DNA of 16,500 nt from an uncultured Saprospiraceae bacterium. Its GTDB lineage: Bacteria; Bacteroidota; Bacteroidia; Chitinophagales; Saprospiraceae. Under the pieces are notes generated by a model that had not been told where the DNA came from, did not search any database, and saw only the letters and a list, made by a program, of their open reading frames with translations. Where the stretch lies: positions 1 through 16,500 of the forward strand of contig CALHUZ010000152.1 of assembly GCA_938039305.1 (NCBI GenBank). Reading direction: 5' to 3'. The translations under genes and the position numbers were made by a program. This document shows positions 9,167 through 14,241 of the stretch, in pieces (within the stretch, counting starts at the first letter, position 1; every line of letters starts with the position of its first letter).

Positions 9167-9197
9167 CAAATTTATACAAATACTTTCATATTACGAA
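9167..9197 (-). promoter_or_regulatory. Candidate Bacteroidota promoter for the exbB-exbD-exbD operon
   Basis: On the minus strand TAAATTTG (9167-9174) matches the -7 box TAnnTTTG exactly. Upstream, TTC (9195-9197) stands in for the -33 TTG with a 20-base spacer, which is the expected distance. The predicted leader to ATG 9108 is about 50 bases. It lies in the 137-bp divergent gap between exbB and the DUF1801 gene. I found no equally good box for the plus-strand gene. Confidence 0.55.
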
Positions 9198-9245
9198 TTT
9201 TTATAATCTATTATTGCCTGAAAACAAAGTACTTATTAGAATATC

Positions 9246-9611
9246 ATGAGTGACTACTCCATGGACCAATATGTATCACAGATAGGAGATCTGAATCAAC
9301 AAGAGCTATTATGGCAGGCACATGACTGTATTATGTCCACGATTCCGCACTGTCGGACGAGTATGAAGTGGCAAGTTCCCTTCTATACCTATCTCAAAGA
9401 CCTCTGTTATATCAATATATACAAAGACCATATCTATGTGAGTTTTATGCAAGGTCAATTTCTTGGAGCAAGACAAAATCTGATCAAATCGGGAACAAAA
9501 ATGGTTGCCAAGTATTATATTAGGCAAGCTTCTGACATAACAGAAGATGCATTTATCGAAATCCTTTTAGAAGCTACAGCATTACAAGAGAGTCTTTATT
9601 CAGTGAAGTAA
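9246..9611 (+). CDS. DUF1801 (YdhG-like) family protein
   Basis: The protein has 121 residues. Features that recall DUF1801 are CIMSTIPHCRTSMKWQVPFYTY (read in parts: IP, then MKW-x-VPFYTY), LCYINIYKDHIYVSFMQG, and a late block with KMVAKYYIRQASDI. The Lys-Trp before a proline-containing strand and the YISF-type strand followed by G are the family pattern. It should be cytosolic; the biochemical role of the family is poorly defined. The start is ATG 9246 and the next gene begins one base after its stop, so the two form an operon. Confidence 0.8.
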   Translation: MSDYSMDQYVSQIGDLNQQELLWQAHDCIMSTIPHCRTSMKWQVPFYTYLKDLCYINIYKDHIYVSFMQGQFLGARQNLIKSGTKMVAKYYIRQASDITEDAFIEILLEATALQESLYSVK

Positions 9612-9612
9612 T

Positions 9613-10071
9613 ATGTCAAAAAGAACAGTCAACCCAATTGATCCCGATAAGATCGCTGAAGATCCTCATCTTCTACCGTATGCACATACCGTAGGAGGAG
9701 CCATCATACGTCCGATAGATAAAGGAAGAACTAAAGGAGTCGCCATGTCGGCCATGTATGAGCAAACCGATAGTCAGCTTCATCAGATCAAAGACCAGGT
9801 AGAACAACTCTTAGCACAGGCAAAAGGCATACATAATAGAATAGATCTATCTGAAAAAATCTATTTGGCGGACTGCTCATTCAAACCAGTGATGGGTAAA
9901 GTATATCATCTCTATGAAAAGAAAGATGGGTCTTGGATCTTATCTATGATAGCACCTGAAGAATGGGGTGCGAACCCGCCCTACTTTTTCCTAGCTACGA
10001 CTAGACTATTGCATGACCATACTTGGGATATCATGGTTGTAAACGATGAGAAGCCGATTATGGACGTTTAG
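9613..10071 (+). CDS. DUF2452 family protein
   Basis: The protein has 152 residues. It shows the DUF2452 pattern from end to end: NPIDPDKIAEDPHLLPYAHT near the N-terminus, GGAIIRPIDKGRTKG, AMYEQTDSQL, a helix rich in Gln/Glu (QIKDQVEQLLAQAKGIHNRI), SEKIYLADCSFKP, YHLYEKKDGS and a closing LLHDHTWDIM. It is soluble and of unknown function; conserved His, Glu and Asp residues could bind a ligand, but this is not shown. It starts one base after the DUF1801 stop and is convergent with the DUF5060 gene, 34 bp apart. Confidence 0.85.
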   Translation: MSKRTVNPIDPDKIAEDPHLLPYAHTVGGAIIRPIDKGRTKGVAMSAMYEQTDSQLHQIKDQVEQLLAQAKGIHNRIDLSEKIYLADCSFKPVMGKVYHLYEKKDGSWILSMIAPEEWGANPPYFFLATTRLLHDHTWDIMVVNDEKPIMDV

Positions 10072-10105
10072 TGAACTGCTATTCGATTGGTATAGGATAC
10101 TCTTT

Positions 10106-11962
10106 CTAATTTTTGGTTATCACAATTGCCCAATCATTCACACCAGCCGGACCTGATGGCACCTCTGGTGGGCTTCCCAATGATTGCATAGAGCCGCCGC
10201 TGATATCTGCCAAAGAACCTTTTAAAGCTTTGCTACTTGTCCGTGGGTGATACCACTCGATATTGTAAGTGCCATTTACAGAAGTGAGATCCAAGCTAAT
10301 CTCATCTGACTCATCATAATAATAAACTAAGTATGTCTCGCCAGGTTGAGCCAGACACCAAGAGCCACTCTTTACTAATTCATCGTACGGCTCCATCTCT
10401 TCAACAGGTAATTTTTCAAAAATATCCAGCGCCACTTTAGATTGATCCCATAATATATCCCGACTTCTCCAATCTTCACAATTGAGATCCGCTTGAGCGT
10501 ACTTATAGCCGAAGTACCACTCTACTCCAGCTCCGCCACCCATCAGACTTCCCCATAAGACATCTATCCTCATCGTATCATGTGCTGGTTCATCGGCATC
10601 TGGGACGGCCCCTTTCCAGTACTTTCCTATCTCATCCATGTGCTGCACCCATGTCTGTCCTGCTGCTTTAGATCTTTTATAATTTCTCACAAACTGGTCA
10701 TGAACTTGTGCTGTCTGATCGATCTGAACTGACAGTCCATCCAAGCGCTTATATCCTAAAAGTGGTTCTATAATTGTATCGCGCTCACTTATAGAAGAGT
10801 GTGTATGCAGCATGACTGGATGATCGTATGGGTCGTTGTTATAAAACCATTCGCACATGTCTTTGCGCTGTTGATCAGATTGTCCGATAGGCTCCCAAAC
10901 AACAGGTCCATTCTCTTCACCAAGATTCCAAGAAAGGCCTTTATGATATCCAAACCTCGCCAGTAGTTCTCTAAAATACAATTGCCTGATAGGCCCTGTA
11001 TCTCCTTCATCAAGAAGTGTTTCGTTCTCTGTTTCTTGAATTACGAACTGGATAGCGATTCCCATCCGTTGTGCATGCCTAAATACAATATCCCACTGAG
11101 CTAACTTACTTACGTCAAATCTTGTAAAATCTTCATGGCTGATATAAGGCCAGACATCACGTCCGTCTCCTTCTATATTCATAGTTAGAAAGTAAAGGCT
11201 ATTCATTCCTTTTTCTGATAGGTAGTTAAGCGACCCAATGATCCCTTTGCCTTTTCCATCTTGCCAAGTTGGGTCGCCAGCCTTCCAATCCTTCAAATGT
11301 GGCTCCCAGCTTTTTATAAACTGCTTAGTGGTATCATAACCATAAGTGTTATCAAAGTCTTGATAGGCAAGAAAATTTTCTGGACTATTTGCTCCGGCTT
11401 TTATGTAGGGCTGATTATTTGCGGACCACTTAAGGTATCTCGTTCCATCATATTTCAGCGGTCCTTTATGTGTTAGATCTATTGATGCATCATGTGCTTT
11501 TTCAACTATGCTGAACTGTCCAGTTGAGTTTTCAAGCGGATATTCTTCAAGATCTGATAGCAACTTCAAATAAGCATTATCCCCCTGATAAAGTCGCGCT
11601 TGATACGTCCAATCACCGATAAAAGACGGTGCATATCGTACTCTCCATACATCTCCAGATGAAGCACTAGTCTCTGAAGCGTTGCCATCTGCAGCATAAA
11701 ACCCAGGCACAGTAAAGCTTCCTTTCTCATGTTTAAAAGTCACCTCCATCCGATAGTTTGTAAATGGGTTAACAGAATCATCTTCGCTTGCACTTGGACC
11801 TTTAAAGTCAATCTCTACTAATTCGTAAAGACCCAACTGATTCTCTGGAGCTTCACAAGAAGTTAAAACAACAAAAAGGGAACAAATAAGACCACAAAAA
11901 AGAGGACTAATTATAAATCTACTTTTATGGAAAGATGACATTGAGGTGCTAAGAGAATACAT
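10106..11962 (-). CDS. Lipoprotein with DUF5060, glycoside-hydrolase-like barrel and collagen-binding-like domain
   Basis: The protein has 618 residues. A signal peptide ends in lipobox LTSC (Cys36). Translation may instead begin at Met8 (ATG 11939-11941), which gives a more usual 28-residue signal before the cysteine. Residues about 45-155 look like the DUF5060 beta-sandwich (NPFTNYRMEVTF, VPGFYAADG, VRYAPSFIGDWTYQARL). From about 165 a TIM-barrel-like region follows with WSANNQPYIKAG, MNSLYFLTMNIEGDGRDVWP and SWNLGEENGP; the tandem Glu at 349-350 is where clan-A hydrolases keep the acid/base. A second acidic site may be HMDEIG (441-446). The end (about 535-618) resembles the putative collagen-binding domain of such proteins (CLAQPGETYLVYYY, then YNIEWYHPRT). 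It probably acts on a polysaccharide or glycan at the cell surface; the substrate is unknown. No SusC/SusD pair is present in the window. Confidence 0.85.
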   Translation of the reverse strand: MYSLSTSMSSFHKSRFIISPLFCGLICSLFVVLTSCEAPENQLGLYELVEIDFKGPSASEDDSVNPFTNYRMEVTFKHEKGSFTVPGFYAADGNASETSASSGDVWRVRYAPSFIGDWTYQARLYQGDNAYLKLLSDLEEYPLENSTGQFSIVEKAHDASIDLTHKGPLKYDGTRYLKWSANNQPYIKAGANSPENFLAYQDFDNTYGYDTTKQFIKSWEPHLKDWKAGDPTWQDGKGKGIIGSLNYLSEKGMNSLYFLTMNIEGDGRDVWPYISHEDFTRFDVSKLAQWDIVFRHAQRMGIAIQFVIQETENETLLDEGDTGPIRQLYFRELLARFGYHKGLSWNLGEENGPVVWEPIGQSDQQRKDMCEWFYNNDPYDHPVMLHTHSSISERDTIIEPLLGYKRLDGLSVQIDQTAQVHDQFVRNYKRSKAAGQTWVQHMDEIGKYWKGAVPDADEPAHDTMRIDVLWGSLMGGGAGVEWYFGYKYAQADLNCEDWRSRDILWDQSKVALDIFEKLPVEEMEPYDELVKSGSWCLAQPGETYLVYYYDESDEISLDLTSVNGTYNIEWYHPRTSSKALKGSLADISGGSMQSLGSPPEVPSGPAGVNDWAIVITKN

Positions 11963-12093
11963 GTTCTAAGTCTGTTGTGATTCTAAATGTAGTGAAAGGA
12001 TATGAGGATGTATAGCTGTGATATGTCAAAACAGAAGTCAAGGACATCAACTATATATCAAAGAACAGACAGCGCAGCTACTTTGGCGTGAGC

Positions 12094-12131
12094 AAAAAAA
12101 AAGAGACTTGTCGCTAACGACAGGTCTCTTT
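12094..12131 (-). terminator. Intrinsic terminator of unit 1
   Basis: On the minus strand the arms AGAGACCTGTCG and CGACAAGTCTCT enclose the loop TTAG, with one C-A mismatch. Two further A-T pairs extend the base. A run of nine T (12094-12102 read on the minus strand) follows directly. This is a textbook Rho-independent terminator in the orientation of the small ORF. On the plus strand the downstream tract is only TTTATAATAATA, so activity in that direction should be weak. Confidence 0.8.
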
Positions 12132-12152
12132 ATAATAATAGGGTAATAAATT

Positions 12153-12275
12153 TTATCTTTCTCGAAGAGCACGGCCATCTTTATGGACATCTGCTGCTAA
12201 TAAGGCGAGCGAATCAAACCTTATCATCGAGCGAACATATATAAGACAGATCATATCGCCCTCCCCCTCATTCAT
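12153..12275 (-). CDS. Small protein, copy 1 (40 aa), or part of a small RNA
   Basis: The frame runs from ATG 12275 to TAA 12153-12155 and encodes 40 residues: MNEGEGDMICLIYVRSMIRF followed by DSLALLAADVHKDGRALRER. I do not recognise the family. It has a moderately hydrophobic middle (ICLIYV, then LALLAA) and a basic C-terminus (KDGRALRER), but no clear signal peptide or full-length membrane helix. A strong terminator lies 22 bases past the stop. No Shine-Dalgarno site precedes the ATG, but the word CCTAACAT before it is the same in all three copies. GGGGGAGGG stands just before Met8, so Met8 could be an alternative start, yet copy 3 lacks that Met. A noncoding RNA of about 200 nt is an equally serious alternative. 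Confidence 0.42.
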   Translation of the reverse strand: MNEGEGDMICLIYVRSMIRFDSLALLAADVHKDGRALRER

Positions 12276-12406
12276 ATGTTAGGTAATTTATATATATGAA
12301 AAGTTATATACGTTGGAAATAGAATGTTTATTAAAAAACAGATGTTAGATGATAGGTATTCAGCTGACAGAAAAGGAAAAATAGTAATGATCAATGGGAT
12401 ACGAAC

Positions 12407-12443
12407 AAAAAAAAGAGACTCATCGAAATCGACAGGTCTCTTT
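12407..12443 (-). terminator. Intrinsic terminator of unit 2
   Basis: On the minus strand AGAGACCTGTCG pairs with CGATGAGTCTCT around the loop ATTT. It has one C-A mismatch and two G-U wobbles, and eight T follow. It is the same hairpin as in the other units, with changes confined to the loop and to the 3' arm. Confidence 0.72.
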
Positions 12444-12461
12444 ATAATAGGGTAATAAATT

Positions 12462-12584
12462 TTATCTTTCTCGAAGAGCACGGCCATCTTTATGGACATC
12501 TGCTGCTAACAAGGCGAGCGAATCAAACCTTATCATCGAGCGAACATATATAAGACAGCCCATATCGCCCTCCCCCTCATTCAT
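12462..12584 (-). CDS. Small protein, copy 2 (40 aa), or part of a small RNA
   Basis: The frame runs from ATG 12584 to TAA 12462-12464. The product begins MNEGEGDMGCLIYVRSMIRF and continues as in copy 1 to KDGRALRER. It differs from copy 1 at one residue, Gly for Ile at position 9. Its length is the same and there are no indels within the frame, although the flanking spacers have diverged fully. The unknown function and the RNA alternative apply as for copy 1. Confidence 0.42.
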   Translation of the reverse strand: MNEGEGDMGCLIYVRSMIRFDSLALLAADVHKDGRALRER

Positions 12585-12597
12585 ATGTTAGGTATTT

Positions 12598-12621
12598 CAC
12601 ATATATAATTTTTTATATGTG
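12598..12621. promoter_or_regulatory. AT-rich inverted repeat upstream of small ORF copy 2
   Basis: The perfect 8-bp arms CACATATA (12598-12605) and TATATGTG (12614-12621) flank an 8-base loop, 13 bases upstream of the ATG of copy 2. A related but not identical palindrome stands at the same place before copy 3. It could be an operator or a leader hairpin; in such AT-rich sequence chance is also possible. Confidence 0.3.
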
Positions 12622-12689
12622 TATATGATTTATATGAGAATGAATGCAGGAAGTATAATGAGAAGTCAGAATGAGAAAACAGTAGGAGC

Positions 12690-12727
12690 AAAAAAAAAGA
12701 GACTTATCGCTAACGACAGGTCTCTTT
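12690..12727 (-). terminator. Intrinsic terminator of unit 3
   Basis: On the minus strand AGAGACCTGTCG pairs with CGATAAGTCTCT around the loop TTAG, with one C-A mismatch and one G-U wobble, and nine T follow. It has the same design and orientation as the other two. Confidence 0.75.
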
Positions 12728-12748
12728 ATAATAATAGGGTAATAAATT

Positions 12749-12871
12749 TTATCTTTCTCGAAGAGCACGGCCATCTTTATGGACATCTGCTGCTAACAAG
12801 GCGAGCGAATCAAACCTTATCATCGAGCGAACATATATAAGACAGCTTAAAACGCCTACCCCCTCATTCAT
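12749..12871 (-). CDS. Small protein, copy 3 (40 aa), or part of a small RNA
   Basis: The frame runs from ATG 12871 to TAA 12749-12751. The product begins MNEGVGVLSCLIYVRSMIRF and then matches the other copies to KDGRALRER. It differs from copy 1 at residues 5, 7, 8 and 9 (V, V, L, S for E, D, M, I); everything after Cys10 is the same. The loss of Met8 here means that, if all three are translated from the same codon, the first ATG is the start. Confidence 0.42.
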   Translation of the reverse strand: MNEGVGVLSCLIYVRSMIRFDSLALLAADVHKDGRALRER

Positions 12872-13224
12872 ATGTTAGGTAATTTATATATATGTATTTT
12901 TACATATGATGAAGACAGATATTACTCCATCATTGCTGGATGGTATTTGACCATAGTTTACGTCTCATTAAAGCAGCCTTACTTTTGATTCTATTAAAAT
13001 CAAAAAAAGGCACTCCTTTAGCGTATATCAGTGACCATATAAACTGTACACAAATACACATTATCATAATTTAACATATATAAATAATTATATAAGTGCA
13101 AGTTAGATATGATATCAGATTTTGGCGCTAAAAAGCCCACCTTCAAAAAAGAGTTCTGGAAATTATTGTGTTTTAATTGGATTTTCTTCTAACATGGCTT
13201 AACTTCATACAAAATACTTATATC
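12872..13224. other. AT-rich intergenic region without a recognisable gene
   Basis: I see no convincing ORF here. Next to unit 3 a palindrome ATATGTA-TTTT-TACATAT (12890-12907) precedes the small ORF of copy 3. Farther right lies a longer hairpin (12976-13011). The rest is AT-rich, including ATATATAAATAATTATATAAG near 13075-13096 (given as two overlapping AT tracts), and should hold the promoter of the plus-strand GlsB-like gene. No exact TAnnTTTG box was found. Confidence 0.5.
12976..13011. other. Long imperfect hairpin
   Basis: GCCTT (12976-12980) pairs with AAGGC (13007-13011), and the inner arms TTTTGATT (12983-12990) and AATCAAAA (12998-13005) pair perfectly around a 7-base loop. The only break is an AC/A internal bulge, giving 13 pairs in all. 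There is no T tract after it on either strand long enough for a clear terminator. It may be an operator, an RNA leader element or a decayed mobile-element end. Confidence 0.4.
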
Positions 13225-13491
13225 ATGACTCTATTACTATGGTTATCAGTGGGTATCATCGTAGGCATTCTTGCCAAGCGAGTGATCCCGACGTTAGACA
13301 ACAAAAATTGGGGCTTTGCAGCACTCATTGCTATTGTTGGTGCTTTTACGGGCGGATTCGCCGGTGAAATAAGTGGAGCTGGACAAAGCTACATAGTTGA
13401 AGCAATCGTAGCTGTTGTAGGTGCTGTTACAGTGTTATTTTTCTTCCGTATGTATATGGCTGACATTAAGGCCACAGACACGGCTAAGTAA
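13225..13491 (+). CDS. GlsB/YeaQ/YmgE-family (transglycosylase-associated) membrane protein
   Basis: The protein has 88 residues from ATG 13225. A longer frame could begin at TTG 13177, but the extra residues are not typical of the family. Three hydrophobic segments lie at about 2-17, 29-48 and 58-77. The pattern WLSVGIIVGILAKRV, then GFAALIAIVGAFTGGFAGE, then IVEAIVAVVGAVTVLFFFR matches the Gly-rich three-helix family, where W-x-x-x-G-x-x-x-G and VGxxxG repeats recur. These are inner-membrane proteins induced by stress in several bacteria; the mechanism is not known. It is convergent with the zinc-finger gene 97 bp away. Confidence 0.75.
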   Translation: MTLLLWLSVGIIVGILAKRVIPTLDNKNWGFAALIAIVGAFTGGFAGEISGAGQSYIVEAIVAVVGAVTVLFFFRMYMADIKATDTAK

Positions 13492-13588
13492 AATCGTACT
13501 ATCGAAAGCACTTTACACTCCTCTCTCCGTAAAAACTCCAAACCGTATTAACTGGTATGTATATCAGCTTAGGGGCTTGTGCCTGTAA

Positions 13589-13951
13589 CTATGATACATA
13601 TGCTTGTCTCTCGACAATAGCGTAAAAGTTGTTGTCCAAAAGCAAGTATCCCTGATCGTAGCAGAAGTGATATTCTTTACCTCCCTTTGTCACGTACATG
13701 TTGGTGAAGTAGCTAAAGTTAAATCCTAACTCGAGCATCTCCTCCTTATGTACCTTAGATTTTCCCTTAGGGTTCAGCTGCATTAATATCCTTCTGTTCT
13801 TCCGAAGGATGTTATTGATATTGCGTACGAAGTTATTTTGATCGCTGTTAAGCTTATTGTTATAGGTAGAGCGACACTGATCGCCACAGAACTTCTTGTC
13901 CTGCCTACCGATAAACTTGTCGCCGCACTCAATACATTTTTGCTGTCCCAA
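13589..13951 (-). CDS. Conserved Bacteroidota protein with N-terminal four-cysteine zinc finger
   Basis: The protein has 120 residues. It starts with a C-x2-C-x12-C-x3-C cluster (Cys6, 9, 22, 26) in KCIECGDKFIGRQDKKFCGD and QCRSTYNN, which should bind one zinc. A basic helical part follows (NINNILRKNRRILMQLNPKG), then a beta-type region with GFNFSYFTNMY, YHFCYDQGYLLL and NNFYAIVERQ. I recall the same layout in uncharacterised flavobacterial proteins, so this is a real conserved family; nucleic-acid binding is only an inference. The start is a TTG at 13951 (LGQQKC...): the frame stays open upstream to a TAG but offers no ATG or GTG. Confidence 0.78.
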   Translation of the reverse strand: MGQQKCIECGDKFIGRQDKKFCGDQCRSTYNNKLNSDQNNFVRNINNILRKNRRILMQLNPKGKSKVHKEEMLELGFNFSYFTNMYVTKGGKEYHFCYDQGYLLLDNNFYAIVERQAYVS

Positions 13952-14241
13952 ACCAGATTGTCTGTTTTGATAAATATAATATTGTTTTTTTATGATTCTT
14001 ATAAATTCCTACATCTCTGTTACATCCTAATGATCACTATTGCCGTTAGATAAATAGATCATGCATACATTGAGTTGACGAAGTCAATTATCGAGCATTA
14101 TTAGGATCGATCCAATGAGGGAACATTTAATTACTTTTTAGACGCCTTAACGGTGAAATAACCGAAACGAGTGGTAAAACACAAACCAAAAGATAAACAC
14201 CAATTACACAATTTCCGAAAAGTTTTAATTTAAAAAAACAC
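13952..14241. promoter_or_regulatory. Divergent intergenic region with small palindromes
   Basis: This 290-bp gap separates the minus-strand zinc-finger gene from the plus-strand phosphohexomutase and must hold both promoters. I see a 13-base palindrome TTGAC-GAA-GTCAA (14075-14087) and a 10-base palindrome GGATCGATCC (14104-14113), either of which might be a regulator site. No exact TAnnTTTG box was found for either gene. The final stretch before ATG 14242 is AT-rich (TTTTAATTTAAAAAAACAC). Confidence 0.4.

Larger units (their letters stand above)
12090..12298 (-). repeat. Repeat unit 1 of a three-copy tandem smORF/RNA cassette
   Basis: This 209-bp unit has almost the same sequence as the units at 12403-12594 and 12686-12894. 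Read on the minus strand it holds an AT-rich leader (CCTAACAT before the ATG), a 40-codon frame, about 21 bases of 3' sequence and a terminator hairpin followed by nine T. Unit 1 and unit 3 have equal length; unit 2 lacks one ATA triplet after the stop codon. Spacers between units (about 105-110 bp) are unrelated to each other. Confidence 0.92.
12403..12594 (-). repeat. Repeat unit 2 of the three-copy tandem cassette
   Basis: This unit has the same layout as units 1 and 3: leader, 40-codon frame, short 3' sequence and terminator. Its frame differs from unit 1 in codon 9 (GGC for ATC) and by one silent change (TTG for TTA in codon 25). It is the most divergent in the terminator loop and lacks one ATA triplet in the 3' sequence. 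Identity with the other units ends shortly beyond CCTAACATATG on the leader side. Confidence 0.92.
12686..12894 (-). repeat. Repeat unit 3 of the three-copy tandem cassette
   Basis: This 209-bp unit is equal in length to unit 1. Most of it is the same as units 1 and 2; the differences cluster in codons 5-9 of the frame and at one base of the terminator stem. It is the promoter-proximal unit if all three were transcribed from one upstream site on the minus strand, though the terminators argue for separate transcripts. Confidence 0.92.

Noticed and set aside
12272..12499. Minus-strand ORF of 75 codons beginning MSIKMAVLF in unit 2
   Set aside because: It reads through the terminator hairpin and poly-T into an unrelated spacer, and its C-terminal part differs completely between units. 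The 40-codon frame in the other register stays inside the unit.
12619..12840. Plus-strand ORF of 73 codons running through repeat unit 3
   Set aside because: The frame stays open across all three units, but no start codon is shared: the ATG lies in the non-repeated spacer. The terminator polarity also points to the minus strand.
12090..12894. CRISPR array
   Set aside because: Repeats are about 200 bp with spacers of about 105-110 bp, far from CRISPR dimensions, and no cas gene is present.
12090..12894. Insertion sequences or MITEs
   Set aside because: Units have no terminal inverted repeats and no target-site duplications that I can see; the internal hairpin is a terminator at one end only.
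13177..13224. N-terminal extension of the GlsB-like protein from TTG 13177
   Set aside because: The extra 16 residues are not part of the family, and ATG 13225 gives a normal start to the first membrane helix.
13838..14053. Plus-strand ORF of 71 codons opposite the zinc-finger gene
   Set aside because: It mostly mirrors the finger protein, and the remaining AT-rich tail shows no family pattern.
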